Origin: Streptomyces sp. NBC_00154
Lineage (GTDB): Bacteria; Actinomycetota; Actinomycetes; Streptomycetales; Streptomycetaceae
Direction: 5' to 3'
Length of the DNA stretch: 64,000 bases
Assembly (NCBI RefSeq): GCF_026342835.1
Contig: NZ_JAPEMI010000002.1
Location: forward strand, 1,302,001-1,366,000
The position numbers were made by a program, and so were the translations under genes. This document shows positions 17,097-26,435 of the stretch, one piece after another (the stretch's first letter is position 1; the number at the start of each line of letters is the position of its first letter). The notes below the pieces were generated by a model. The model saw only the letters and a list, made by a program, of their open reading frames with translations. It searched no databases and was not told the DNA's origin.

Positions 17097-18332
17097 TCAG
17101 TTGCGCGTGTGGTGATGCAGCCGGGCGGCTTTCGCGGTCAGGTAGCGCTGTTCAGGAATGCTGGTGGTGCGGGCCGCCGCGGCACGGTAGTGGACGAGTG
17201 CGGACGGGATGTCGCCGGCCATTTCGAGCACGTGTGCCCGCACAGCGTGCACACGGTGGTGGCCATGGAGCGGTCCGTTCTCGGTGTCGAGTTTGTCGAG
17301 AAGCGCGAGTGCGGCACCCGGGCCGTCGACCATCGCAACCGCGACTGCCCTGTTGAGGGTGACCACCGGGCTCCCTGCCACGTGTTCGAGCAGTCCGTAC
17401 AGGCCGAGGATCTGTGGCCAGTCGGTGTCCTTGGCGTGTGCCGCGTCGTCGTGGACGGCTGCGATGGCGGCCTGCAGCCGGTATTCGCCAGGCGGTCCGC
17501 CGCCGATCGTAGTGGCGAGCAGCGCGGCGCCTTCGCCGATGAGGCGGCGGTCCCAGCGAGTGCGGTCCTGCTCGGTCAGAGAGACCAGGTCGCCGTCCGT
17601 GCTGGTGCGGGCGGGGCGGCGGGCCTCGGTCAGCAACATGAGGGCCAGCAGCCCGGTTGCTTCGGCCTCGCCAGGAAGGATCCGGTGTACCTGTCTGGCC
17701 AACCTGATGGCCTCGCCGGACAGGTCGGCCCGGTGCAGTGCGGGGCCACATGTGGTGGCGTAGCCCTCGTTGAACATCAGGTACAGCACATGCAGGACGG
17801 AACGGAGCCGCGCTGCCCAGCCCTTCGCCCCGGGCTCGGGCACCTCGAACCCGGGGCCCGATGCCTTGACGCGCTGCTTGGCCCGGCTGATGCGCTGCGC
17901 CATGGTTGCCTCCGGCACCAGGTAGGCGCCCGCGATCTCGGAGGTGGCCAGGCCACCGACCGCCCGCAGCGTCAGTGCGATCGCCGAGGCGGGCGTGAGC
18001 GCGGGATGGCAGCACATGAACAGAAGCATGAGCGTGTCATCGTCGGCGGGGACGTCGCCTGCAGCGGGCTCCTGGGCCATGCGCTCCTCGCGCCGTTGCC
18101 GCGCCTGCTCGCTGCGAACCTGATCGACGTATCGCCGCGTCGCGGTCTGCAGCAGCCAGCCGCGCGGATTGCCGGGTACGCCGTCTTCGGGCCAGTGCCG
18201 GGCGGCGGCGATGAGGGCTTCCTGCACGGCGTCCTCGCATGCGTCGAAGTCCCCCATCCGCCGCACGAGCACACCGAGGACCTGCGGCGCGAGCGAGCGC
18301 AACAGGTCCTCGACGGAGTGGGGACCGCTCAC
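17097..18332 (-). CDS. ECF42-type RNA polymerase sigma factor
   Basis: A 411-residue extracytoplasmic-function sigma factor with a long C-terminal extension. Region 2 (VRRMGDFDACEDAVQEALIAAARHWP, NPRGWLLQTATRRYVDQVR) spans residues ~20-80 and region 4 (GGLATSEIAGAYLVPEATMAQRISRAKQRVK) ~125-157. The remaining ~250 residues (FNEGYATTCGPALHRADLSGEAIRLARQ, LLEHVAGSPVVTLNRAVAVAMVDGP) are the DUF6596/TPR-like extension that defines ECF42. Its GTG start overlaps the stop of the upstream DGPF gene (GTGA). ECF42 factors have no anti-sigma factor and are genetically paired with DGPF/YCII proteins, as here. Confidence 0.92.
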   Translation of the reverse strand: MSGPHSVEDLLRSLAPQVLGVLVRRMGDFDACEDAVQEALIAAARHWPEDGVPGNPRGWLLQTATRRYVDQVRSEQARQRREERMAQEPAAGDVPADDDTLMLLFMCCHPALTPASAIALTLRAVGGLATSEIAGAYLVPEATMAQRISRAKQRVKASGPGFEVPEPGAKGWAARLRSVLHVLYLMFNEGYATTCGPALHRADLSGEAIRLARQVHRILPGEAEATGLLALMLLTEARRPARTSTDGDLVSLTEQDRTRWDRRLIGEGAALLATTIGGGPPGEYRLQAAIAAVHDDAAHAKDTDWPQILGLYGLLEHVAGSPVVTLNRAVAVAMVDGPGAALALLDKLDTENGPLHGHHRVHAVRAHVLEMAGDIPSALVHYRAAAARTTSIPEQRYLTAKAARLHHHTRN

Positions 18333-18730
18333 AGGTCGCCCTGGCTGTCGCTCATCACCTGTCGCACCTCGACCGGCTGTTGTGTCGGCACGCCGCCCGG
18401 GCCGGGCACGGCGGAGATTCGCGCGGCGATCTCAAGGGCGCGGGCCTCGGACTCGACGTCGAAGACGTTGAACCCGGCCAGTACTTCCTTCGACTCCGGG
18501 AACGGCCCGTCGGTCACCAGCGGCGCCGCACTGCCGTCCGACCGCACGATCTTGGTCAGCCGGGGGTCGGCGAGCGCCATGAACTGGACCATTTCCCCAC
18601 TCTCGGTCAGCTCCTTGGTCAGCACCTCGTAGTAGTTGAAGTGCGCTGCGATGTCGCCGGGCTCCCATTGGTCCATGGGCTCCTCGAAGACGCCGCCGTC
18701 GTGGTTGACCATGAGCAAGAACTTCGGCAT
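18329..18730 (-). CDS. DGPF/YCII family protein, partner of ECF42
   Basis: A 133-residue YCII-fold protein starting MPKFLLMVNHDGGVFEEPMD. The signature DGPF occurs in LVTDGPFPESKEVLAGFNVFDVES. Residues FNYYEVLTKELTESGEMVQF form the first half of the ferredoxin-like fold. These small proteins are the standard neighbours and presumed targets or modulators of ECF42 sigma factors. Its stop codon overlaps the sigma start by four bases, so the two are co-translated. An upstream frame to 18790 adds unlikely residues. Confidence 0.9.
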   Translation of the reverse strand: MPKFLLMVNHDGGVFEEPMDQWEPGDIAAHFNYYEVLTKELTESGEMVQFMALADPRLTKIVRSDGSAAPLVTDGPFPESKEVLAGFNVFDVESEARALEIAARISAVPGPGGVPTQQPVEVRQVMSDSQGDL

Positions 18731-18791
18731 GTCGACTCCCTGGTTTGCTGCGCCCAGTGTGGCGCACTCACCCCATGGACGGAGCGGCAAA

Positions 18792-18809
18792 GTAGATCTC
18801 TACATCTAC
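18792..18809. promoter_or_regulatory. inverted repeat upstream of the DGPF-ECF42 operon
   Basis: GTAGAT (18792-18797) and ATCTAC (18804-18809) form a short dyad 62 bases before the DGPF start. It could be an operator or part of the ECF promoter region; the evidence is only the symmetry and position. Confidence 0.3.
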
Positions 18810-19063
18810 GGCGGAAGATTTTTTTCGGGAGGGGTGTGGCTCTTCCAGGTGTGGCGTGCCGATCAGGCGCTGCGGCGTATCCGTCCTGGTGGGGGGCTTG
18901 GTGCCTCCCGTGTGCGCGGGCGGGTCACTGCCGGACAGCGGTCGAACCGCCGTCACTGTGCTGGAGCCCTGAGAGTTGAGGGGAGCCCTGTCATCTCGGC
19001 CGGTCCGGGGGAATGTCGAGACGGTGACCGCGGTTGCCCGTCGACGCTCGGTAGATTGCTCGT

Positions 19064-19495
19064 GTGGCGGAGAACTGGAGCTCGACAGACAGCGGGATCA
19101 TTCGGTTTCCCTCTGGCGCGCTGGTGCGCGGCCGGGGCCTACGTCATCCACTGCCGCCGGGACCGACTCCGTCCTTTGCGGTGTATCTGCTCGGCAAGCA
19201 GCCACCAGCCACCGCCTGGGATGCTCGGTGGTTGCGCTGGCCCGACTTTTGGCTACCGGACCGTCAGGAGGCGCGGAGCCTCGTCGAAGAGGCTCTGACG
19301 CGCGCGGCGAACGAACGCGTCGAGATTGCGTGTGGCGGTGGATACGGGCGGACGGGGACAGCCCTGGCATGCATGGCTGTCCTCGACGGAGTCCCGGCCG
19401 GCCAAGCGGTGGCGTTCGTCCGCCGGCACTACCACCGCCGCGCGGTGGAAACTCCCTGGCAACGACGATTCGTACTGCGCTTCCAGGACGTATAG
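19064..19495 (+). CDS. protein-tyrosine-phosphatase-like protein
   Basis: A 143-residue cytoplasmic protein from GTG 19064. The P-loop is CGGGYGRTGT with Cys90 and Arg96, fitting the CX5R signature of cysteine-based phosphatases. Upstream, WLRWPDFWLPDRQEA supplies the position of the general-acid Asp. Length matches a class of short actinobacterial protein phosphatases. The substrate is unknown; the family fits dual-specificity or tyrosine phosphatases. It stands alone between divergent and convergent neighbours. Confidence 0.8.
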   Translation: MAENWSSTDSGIIRFPSGALVRGRGLRHPLPPGPTPSFAVYLLGKQPPATAWDARWLRWPDFWLPDRQEARSLVEEALTRAANERVEIACGGGYGRTGTALACMAVLDGVPAGQAVAFVRRHYHRRAVETPWQRRFVLRFQDV

Positions 19496-19734
19496 GAGAT
19501 GCAGTGGCGCGGATGCGGACTGCCGCCCACGGCGGGGCTGTTGTGGTCGCTGATTCCCTGCCGTTGCCTGGGTTCGGTGCAGTTGCGTCGGCGGTGATGA
19601 GAGCCACCGCCGTTGCGGTGAATGAGTGGCATGTCAGTGAGGGGACGGGATCATGGCCGCGGAAGTGGTCAGGCAAGTTGGGTGGTGCCCGTGTGCCGAT
19701 GGTTCTGTGCCTGGGGCTGTGCTGTGAGGAGTGA

Positions 19735-19941
19735 TCAGCCCGGGATCTCTGTGCGTTCCCACCACTCGTAGACAGGCAGCTCGCCCTCGGTGGTTTCCTG
19801 CTGGCGCGCTGTGGCCTTGAAGTGTTCGTATCCGCCACGGAACGGAATCTTGAGGTCGGTGCCGGGTGTGGTGAGGGAGACGATCCGTTCGGGGAGATCG
19901 TCGGGTCCGCCCTCGAGGACTGCCTTTGCTGCGTTGGTCAT
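19735..19941 (-). CDS. DUF5988 family protein
   Basis: A 68-residue protein starting MTNAAKAVLEGGPDDLPERIV and ending YEWWERTEIPG. The blocks GGPDDLPERIV, KIPFRGGYEHFKAT and LPVYEWWERTEI match the DUF5988 family across its whole length. Longer starts at 19980 or 20073 are possible; the chosen one has GGGGAA upstream and matches family N termini. Function unknown. Confidence 0.75.
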   Translation of the reverse strand: MTNAAKAVLEGGPDDLPERIVSLTTPGTDLKIPFRGGYEHFKATARQQETTEGELPVYEWWERTEIPG

Positions 19942-20210
19942 GACGAGAGTTTCCCCGGAGAGGCGGCTCGGCTTCTTCATGACGCGCCGAGGACGCTCGC
20001 TGAGGGAGTCTCTCGCACAGCCGTTTGCCGCCGGGTCATGCTGTAGCGGCCGCTGATGGTGTGTCGGCCGCATGTCCGGTGAGCCCGGTTGGGCTTGGCT
20101 ACGTCAGAGCCGTGGGCCGGCAGAAAGCGTCCGGGCACCGCACCGTACCGGGCCTGTCGTGCGGGCGGGAGCATGTCTCTTCGATGGGCAGCGTCGGAGC
20201 GCCTGACTTG

Positions 20211-20234
20211 ATAGGCAATCTGCCACTTGCCTAT
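20211..20234. promoter_or_regulatory. palindromic operator candidate
   Basis: ATAGGCAA (20211-20218) and TTGCCTAT (20227-20234) form a perfect 8-bp dyad with an 8-base spacer. It abuts the truncated VOC frame at 20237, so an operator has probably been fused to a gene that lost its start. Confidence 0.5.
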
Positions 20235-20236
20235 GG

Positions 20237-20824
20237 CTCGCCCTGCGCTTCTATGCGAACGTGTTGGGCTTCGTGAAGAAGGCCGAGGTCCCACTGGGCA
20301 AGGACCGGTGGCTGACCGTGGTCTCACCGGATGACCTCGACGGGACCGAACCGCTGCTCGAGCCCGACGGCCATTCCGCGGTGAAGCCGTACAAGGCGGC
20401 GCTGGTCAAGGACGGCATCCCGGCCACATCCTTCGCCGTGCACGACGTACATGCGGAGTTCAACCGGCTGCGCGAGCTCGGGGTGCACCTCACCCAGGAG
20501 CCGCGGGAGATGGGCCCGGTCACCACTGCAGTTTTGGGCGATACCTGCGGCAACCTGATCCAGATCGTGCACAGCGAGCAGGGCTCCAGCCGCGAGTCTG
20601 CGCCGCCCGCCAGTGGTTCGGCCGCGGTCTCGGCGCCGCCGAGGTCGACTCGGCGATCGAAGAGGGTGCGCCGCGGACGACCGAGCGCGCGCGCCTCCTT
20701 CGACGTCAGAGAGCAGTGCTGGTCGCCTGCCCCGCGGACTGCACCGCAGGCCCAGTGCTCGGCAGCGGCCGACCCTGTCCGGCGTGCGGACCTCGGTGCC
20801 GGAGGAGCAGGACCACGGCACTGA
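20237..20824 (+). pseudogene. 5'-truncated VOC family protein gene
   Basis: The frame opens at LALRFYANVLGFVKKAEVPLG, which in intact homologues is preceded by about 15 residues of the first strand and the first metal ligand. No start codon precedes it in frame; GTG 20261 would drop still more. The rest follows the family (LTVVSPDDLDGTEPLLEP, SFAVHDVHAEFNRLRELGV, TAVLGDTCGNLIQIVH), after which the frame runs into an abnormal tail across the end of the MFS gene because the usual stop is lost. Probably non-functional. Confidence 0.75.
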
Positions 20825-22130
20825 CCAGAGTGATCAGCTGCGTAACCACCAGGAGGGACAGGCCTGCGGTGAAGCCGTGTCCGCTGTCCATGGCGATTGC
20901 CGTTCCCATGAGCGTCGGCATGAATGCCGACACCAGGTTGCCGACCCCGTTGACCACCCCGTAGGCACTGCCCACGCTGCCCGCGGGGGCGTGGCGCTGC
21001 ACGAGTGTCGGGATGGCGGGCCCCTGCAGCCCCCAGAATCCTCCGGCGAGGATCAATGCCGTCGCCGAAACGGTGTTCGAGGTTGCGGACACGGCGAGCG
21101 TTGCGCACGCACCCGCCCCGACGCTCCCGACCACCAGCACCAGCGGGAGGTGCCGCTGCGGGACCCGGTCGATGAACAGGCCACCGAGCAGCCCCGAGCC
21201 GAGGCTGACCGTGAACGGCAATGCAGCGAGCCACCCGGTCTGCGCTGCGGAGAAATGGCGTGCCTGCAGCAGATACGAGGGGAGCCAGGAAGCGGTGCCC
21301 CACAGGAAGGCCAGGGTGGCGATCTCGATCAGCAGGATCCACCCGAGGCGCGGCGTTCGCAAGGCCCGGATCAGGGTGGACAGCAGGATGCCGAAACCGC
21401 GCGGGTGGCGATCGGAGGGAATCGGTCCGTCTTCCGGCTTCCGGTCCGCGTCCCGGTCCTGTGCATGGTCGCGGTCTGATCCGCGATTGCCTGCGCTCAG
21501 GGGGCGGATGAACAGCAGCACCAGGGGGATGCCGAGAAGCGCGTTGAGCGCACCGAGGGCATGGAAAGACGTGGCCCAGTCGGAGTGCACGATCAACAGG
21601 GTGATCAGCGGCATCCCCACGGCGGTGCCGAGGGAGACGCCCATTGAGCTGACCGCGTTCGGGCGGCCCAATTCGGCGTCAGCGAACCGGTCCTTGACGT
21701 ACATCGTCTTGAGAGAGAACAGCGGACCTTCCGCGGCCCCGAGCAGGCACCGCACAGCCAGCAGCAGAAACAGGCTGCCGATCCATGGCGAGACGAACGT
21801 GAGCACCGCCCAGGTGGCCACACTCACCAGGAGCCCCCGCCGCGCCCCGAGCAGCGTCTCGTACACCGGCGTGAGCACGAAGGCGGCGAGACCGTATCCG
21901 AGCAGGAAGATCGTCATCAGAGCCCCCTGCGCCACCCGGTCGCCGGCCAGCCCGAACCTGTCCAGGAAGGCGTTGTCGGTGATGAGCACCGAGATGTTGA
22001 CCCGGTCGACATAGGAGATGGCCACGACGATGGTGAAGGTGAGGACCCCGTACCAGCGCCCCGCCTTGGATCTGAGGTCCGTAGGCCCTTCGTCGAGACG
22101 TCCGAGCCGTCCGAAAGCCGTGGGCCGCAT
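20706..22130 (-). CDS. MFS transporter
   Basis: A 474-residue major facilitator with about 12 membrane helices and a central cytoplasmic loop rich in charged residues (SDRDHAQDRDADRKPEDG). The first helix carries ISYVDRVNISV, the motif of the anion:cation symporter (ACS) branch that moves organic acids such as glucarate or tartrate. Motif A-like residues follow in the loop after helix 2 (YETLLGARRG). ATG 22130 has AAGGGAC nearby; ATG 22172 is an alternative. It is transcribed away from the antiporter remnant. The substrate cannot be told from sequence. Confidence 0.85.
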   Translation of the reverse strand: MRPTAFGRLGRLDEGPTDLRSKAGRWYGVLTFTIVVAISYVDRVNISVLITDNAFLDRFGLAGDRVAQGALMTIFLLGYGLAAFVLTPVYETLLGARRGLLVSVATWAVLTFVSPWIGSLFLLLAVRCLLGAAEGPLFSLKTMYVKDRFADAELGRPNAVSSMGVSLGTAVGMPLITLLIVHSDWATSFHALGALNALLGIPLVLLFIRPLSAGNRGSDRDHAQDRDADRKPEDGPIPSDRHPRGFGILLSTLIRALRTPRLGWILLIEIATLAFLWGTASWLPSYLLQARHFSAAQTGWLAALPFTVSLGSGLLGGLFIDRVPQRHLPLVLVVGSVGAGACATLAVSATSNTVSATALILAGGFWGLQGPAIPTLVQRHAPAGSVGSAYGVVNGVGNLVSAFMPTLMGTAIAMDSGHGFTAGLSLLVVTQLITLVSAVVLLLRHRGPHAGQGRPLPSTGPAVQSAGQATSTAL

Positions 22131-22599
22131 CGGCACCGTCCCTTCATCGTGGCGTGCGTGACGCCCGCTCATTTACCTTAGGGCTTAAATAAATATGTCG
22201 CGGCTTTTTTAGCAGTGCGAGCTGGGTGTGGCAAGCGTCGGCCGATGGCCTGCGGCGTCGGCCGAGTCGCCTCGTTACGGACTGCAAATCGTGATGATTC
22301 GTCAACAATCCCTGTAGACAACGGAGTTGGGCGTGTCCGAAGGTGCTCGTCAGCTGCGCTCAGGGCGGGTGAAATGCGGGATCGCGCGTTGGGCGATGGC
22401 CGGTGCGGCCGACATCGCTCTTCGGCCCAACCAGTGCGTCGGCCTGCGTAGCCCTGTCGGCGCCACCGGCGCGCTCCGCGGTGCCCCGGCGCTGCCGCTG
22501 CGCTTCGGTGGGTACACCGGACGGGGTCGGCGGGCCGGCGTCGCCGTCGGAGCAGGTGCCGGACGCGCCCTGTACCGGCTCGGCCGACGGGGTGACGGC

Positions 22600-23227
22600 A
22601 AAGGAAGTGCGGGCTCGGTGGCCGGGCAGACAGGCGGCCGCGGCTCGAAGGATATGGGCGAGCAGGTGCGCGCGCCCGGCGACGACGGGGCCGAGGACGG
22701 CGAGGACGAGGACGTAGCCGGCGATGAACGGCGCGAGGCGGCCGTCGAGGCCGGCGCTGGTGGCCATGGCGGCCAGGATCAGCGCGAACTCGCCGCGTGC
22801 CAGGAGGGTGGTGGCGATACGCGCGGCGGGCTGCGGGCCGTACTGGTAGAGGCGGGCGACGAGCAGTCCCGCGGCCACGTTGATGACGATGGTCAGGGCT
22901 GCGGCTGCGGCGACCGGCGTGGCGACGGAAGCGATGTCTCCTGGGTCGATGGCCAGTCCGAAGGCGAAGAAGAAGATGGCTGCGAAGGCGTCGCGCAGCG
23001 GGTGCACCAGTGCGCGGATCCGCGGTCCGGAGGGGGTTCCCGCGAGGATCAGACCGACCATGAAGGCGCCGATGGCGTCGGCGACCCCGAGGACCTCGGA
23101 GACCCCGGCGATGAGGACTGCGGCTCCGAGGAAGCTGATGACCAGCAGTTCGTTGTCGCGGACTGTGTGGCCCGCTGCCGCCCGGGGAGTGGGGATCGTG
23201 CGCCACCAGCGCGGTGTCGGCCCGCGG
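22600..23227 (-). pseudogene. monovalent cation:proton antiporter remnant (CPA2-like)
   Basis: The C-terminal half of a KefB/CPA2-type antiporter without its start. Readable membrane segments include RDNELLVISFLGAAVLIAG, AIGAFMVGLILAGTPSG, FAAIFFFAFGLAIDP and LLARGEFALILAAM. The frame begins directly after the stop of the DUF1772 gene, and the N-terminal six or so helices are missing. The frame degenerates into low-complexity sequence after HLLAHILR. Probably inactive. Confidence 0.75.
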
Positions 23228-23229
23228 GC

Positions 23230-23676
23230 TCAGACGAGGGCGGCGACCAGCAGGGTGAAGGCGGCGATGATGACGGCGACGCGGACGTAGTGGAAGCGGT
23301 CCCAGCGGTTCTGCTGCTCCTTCCAGTCCTCGGGCCGGTTCTCGGGGGTCCATGTCTTGCCCCGGTTGTTGATCGGGACGAGCAGCAGAAGCGACATGAT
23401 CACGCTGAGGATCAGCAGCGCGCCGGCGATCACGACGAGGCCGGCGCCGTGGTGGTGCCATCCGGCGATGGCCCAGAGGGCGGTGAGGACGAGCGAGGTG
23501 ATGTACCAGACCGGCATCAGGGCGCCGAGCATCCGGCCCCCGTGGGCGCGGCCGAGCACGCCGCTGTCCTCGGGGAGTCCGTTGAGGATCGGGTTGATGA
23601 CGAAAGCGACGGAGAACTCCACCCCCACCATCAGGCCGACGACCACGGTGGTGAACACCTCGAGTGCGTTGAGCAT
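23230..23676 (-). CDS. DUF1772 (anthrone-oxygenase-like) membrane protein
   Basis: A 148-residue membrane protein with four helices: residues ~5-27 (EVFTTVVVGLMVGVEFSVAF), 52-72, 80-101 and 128-147. GVEFSVAFVINPIL and RGKTWTPENRPEDWKEQQNRWDRFHYVR are the conserved DUF1772 blocks. It is divergent from a TetR gene, and two copies of a CTAGC-type palindrome lie between them, so it is the likely repressed target. Exact reaction unknown. Confidence 0.85.
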   Translation of the reverse strand: MLNALEVFTTVVVGLMVGVEFSVAFVINPILNGLPEDSGVLGRAHGGRMLGALMPVWYITSLVLTALWAIAGWHHHGAGLVVIAGALLILSVIMSLLLLVPINNRGKTWTPENRPEDWKEQQNRWDRFHYVRVAVIIAAFTLLVAALV

Positions 23677-23694
23677 GATGACCCCTCCAGGAAT

Positions 23695-23758
23695 CTAGCG
23701 CTGCTAGCTGATGAGGCAACGCTAGTACTGCTGCCGCTCGATTGTCTAGCAGTGCTAG
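23695..23758. promoter_or_regulatory. paired TetR operator candidates
   Basis: Two 13-bp palindromes, CTAGCGCTGCTAG (23695-23707) and CTAGCAGTGCTAG (23746-23758), share identical 5-base arms. The first lies 18 bases before the DUF1772 start and the second 10 bases before the TetR start, so one regulator could control both genes. Confidence 0.8.
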
Positions 23759-23768
23759 GATTGAAATC

Positions 23769-24347
23769 ATGTCGGTACAGGAACGCAAGGAGCGCGAACG
23801 GGCGGGCCGCGAGCGCCTCATCGTGGCTACGGCCCGAGAACTCGCCGAGCAGCAGGGCTGGGACGCGGTCACCACCCGCCGGCTCGCCGAGCGCATCGAA
23901 TACAGCCAGCCCGTCCTCTACAGCCATTTCCGCGGCAAGCGCGAGATCATCGGCGCCGTCGCCCTCGAGGGTGCCGCCGAGATGGCCGCGGCGCTGCGGG
24001 CCGCGACCTCCGCCGCAGACGGCCCCCGCACCCGGGTCACCGCCCTGGCCCGCGCCTACCTCGACTTCGCCGAACGCAACCCGGCGGTCTACGACGCCAT
24101 GTTCCAGCTCGACGGCGGCCTGGCGTTCGCACACGAGGACACCCCCGAGGCGCTGAAGGACGCCTTCGCCGCCCTGCTGGAGAACCTCGGCGAGGTCGCC
24201 GGGGACGGCGTCCACCCGGCACTGTTCACCGAGACGTTCTGGGCGGCCCTGCACGGACTGACCACCCTGACCCGGGCGCGACGGCTCCCGCCGGAGGACA
24301 CCGACCGCAGGGTGGAGCTGCTGGTGGACCGGCTCGCCATGGTCTGA
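23769..24347 (+). CDS. TetR/AcrR family regulator
   Basis: A 192-residue repressor from ATG 23769 (MSVQERKERERAGRERL). The helix-turn-helix is at residues ~28-50 (VTTRRLAERIEYSQPVLYSHFRGKREI). The C-terminal ligand domain carries a WHG-type block (ETFWAALHGLTTLTRARRLPP), typical of the TetR_C_33 group. It is divergent from the DUF1772 gene with two matching palindromes between them, indicating autoregulation and control of the neighbour. The inducing ligand is unknown. Confidence 0.88.
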   Translation: MSVQERKERERAGRERLIVATARELAEQQGWDAVTTRRLAERIEYSQPVLYSHFRGKREIIGAVALEGAAEMAAALRAATSAADGPRTRVTALARAYLDFAERNPAVYDAMFQLDGGLAFAHEDTPEALKDAFAALLENLGEVAGDGVHPALFTETFWAALHGLTTLTRARRLPPEDTDRRVELLVDRLAMV

Positions 24348-24544
24348 CACACCGCCCCAGCAGGCACGCAGCCGGAGTCCCCGTACCCCGCTGCCTGCCT
24401 CCGTCATTGCTTCCGGTCACTCGCGCCCACACGGCACGGCCGCTGACCGCCGGGCCCGTACCCCCGACGGGGCACCCGCCCCGGAAGCTGGGGTGCTCAT
24501 TGATCACGACCCGATACGCGCCCTAGTCGGGCGACAAGGTCCGC

Positions 24545-24682
24545 ATGGCCAAGAAGATGGCGCCCACTCGCCCGCACCCTTCCGCCCCGGACACCCGGTC
24601 CGGCAACAAGCTGCTCGGCCCCGGCACCGGTCTGGTCGACCGGGCCCGGGATTTGCTGACCGGACGCGGCAAGAGCGAATGA
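24545..24682 (+). CDS. possible 45-residue protein
   Basis: A short frame from ATG 24545, basic and without a recognisable domain (MAKKMAPTRPHPSAP to TGRGKSE). Only a weak AAGG box lies upstream. It could be a real small protein or chance in GC-rich DNA. Confidence 0.25.
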   Translation: MAKKMAPTRPHPSAPDTRSGNKLLGPGTGLVDRARDLLTGRGKSE

Positions 24683-24896
24683 GCATGCTCACGACTGTCA
24701 CGGCACAGCACTCCCCGCGCGTGGCGCGTCCCTCGCGACGTTCCCGGTGACGGCCTTCCGCGCGTTCCCGTGGAGGACCGTCGGTGACTGACCGTACCCG
24801 TGCAGGGCTCCGAGTTGTGAAAGTCTGTTCATACATGAGCGGGTTTCCCACCCGCGACTTGCGCGTGCGACGTACCGCCGAGTAACAACATGTTCC

Positions 24897-25538
24897 ATGA
24901 ACCTTTTCAGCCGCGGCACCACGATCCGACGCCCGGCGGCGCCTGCCGCTCCAACTGCCCCCGCTGTTGCCGTGATGCCGGATCCCGCCCTGGCGGCTCT
25001 CAGCGGAGAGTGGATGATCGACCCCGCCCACAGCAGGATCGGTTTCTCCGTGCGACACGCCATGGTGACGACGGTGCGCGGATCCTTCGGTTCGTACGAG
25101 AGTCGCCTCTACTTCGACGGCCGGAACCCGGTACGCTCCCGCGCGGACATCGTGCTGCACACCGCGAGCGTCGACACCGGGGTGGAGCAGCGTGACGCCC
25201 ACCTGATCGGGCGTGACTTCCTGGACGCCGCGACGTATCCGCAGATGAGGTTCACGAGTACCGCCGTTCAGCTGGTGGGCAAGGACGTCTACCGAATGGC
25301 CGGCGACCTCACCATCAGAGGTACTACCAACCCCGTGGAGCTGGACATCACCTACATCGGCCATGTCACCGACCCGTTCGGCTACGAACGGGTCGGCTTC
25401 GACGGCACCACCACCATCAACCGCTCGGACTGGGGCCTGACCTACAACGCCCGGCTGGCGGAGGGCGGGGCGATGGTCAGCGAGCGGCTCCGCCTCCAGT
25501 TCGACATCGCCGCGATCCGTTCCACCTCGGAGCGCTGA
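24897..25538 (+). CDS. YceI family lipid-binding protein
   Basis: A 213-residue protein with an N-terminal Ala/Pro-rich segment and a YceI lipocalin-like barrel from ~36 to 205. Family blocks are GEWMIDPAHSRIGFSVRHAMVTTVRGSF, SADIVLHTASVDTG-like ASVDTGVEQRDAHL, DFLDAATYPQMRF, LTIRGTTNPVELD and INRSDWGL. YceI proteins bind isoprenoid lipids and often respond to stress. No signal peptide is evident, as in many actinobacterial members. Stands alone, with a large decayed region downstream. Confidence 0.9.
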   Translation: MNLFSRGTTIRRPAAPAAPTAPAVAVMPDPALAALSGEWMIDPAHSRIGFSVRHAMVTTVRGSFGSYESRLYFDGRNPVRSRADIVLHTASVDTGVEQRDAHLIGRDFLDAATYPQMRFTSTAVQLVGKDVYRMAGDLTIRGTTNPVELDITYIGHVTDPFGYERVGFDGTTTINRSDWGLTYNARLAEGGAMVSERLRLQFDIAAIRSTSER

Positions 25539-26435
25539 CCCCGCCTGAACGGGAGGTGTCTCCGGCACATCGGCCACCACTGGATCGGCATGGCCACCCT
25601 GTCCCCCGTCGAGGGTCACAGCCGCAAGTGCCCGGTTTCCCCACCAGTTCACCCACACAGCAAGCAACAACTCGGAGGCCGGGCAGGCGTCCGACCTGGC
25701 GGTGACTCCCATCAGGTGGCCGACGCCGTCCGTCGATCGCCACCCGCGCGAGCGCCAGCGGACCCGGTACCAGGGACGCCAGGGGCAGCAGCATTCACGT
25801 GCACAGGAAGCAGGTCGTCGCCGCCAGCAGCACCAGGCCGGTGCCCGGCAGGTCGCGGGCGGCGTCGTGGGCCGCAGCGCGTATGGCGGTGCGCCAGTCG
25901 GTCGTCGACTCCGGGCGGCCGCAGGCGCGCAGGCCCACCGTCAGCGCGGCCGCCGCGACCGGGGCGGCAGCACCCGCGAACACCGGGGCCCCGGGGAGGC
26001 CCGCGCCTGCCAGCACAATGTCGGCGGCCATCAGGGCGAGGGCAACAGGGCGTGCAGGGGTTCGCCGGGCCGGGGCGGAGGGACGCGGTCGGCAGCCGCT
26101 CCAGTCGGGGCGAGCGGCTGGGCGTCGATGACGGTCTTTCAGGGGATGAGACGTGCGTTTTCGCCCTGCAGGGATCCGACGACACGCTGTCGACAGGGTG
26201 AGTGGGCGGCATGTGTCGCCCGGAAAGCCTAACGATGCACTAGAGACACCCGCTATTACATTTTTTGATGCCATGTCAGATACAGGATCCATGTCCGATG
26301 AGTGCTACGTGTACACCCGGTCGGCCCTCTGGTGTCACACGTTAGGTATGCCCGATATGACAGTTATAGGAGCTGTCAGTACGTTCGTCGCAGGTCGGCT
26401 GTCCGGCCGGCATCTCTGAGACAGGGAGAAGTGAC
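25539..26435. other. decayed region and promoter of the glycine-rich protein
   Basis: Nearly 900 bases without an intact gene. Minus-strand open stretches between 25700 and 26060 read like membrane protein (ALMAADIVLAGAGLPGAP, GTGLVLLAATTCFLCT, then in another frame LASLVPGPLALARVAIDGR), suggesting a frameshifted remnant. From about 26170 to 26435 the sequence is the upstream region of the glycine-rich gene and is homologous to 38540-38790. Confidence 0.45.

Noticed and set aside
22327..24156. 609-codon plus-strand frame rich in Gly/Asp
   Set aside because: Antisense of the antiporter remnant and DUF1772 gene; low-complexity product.
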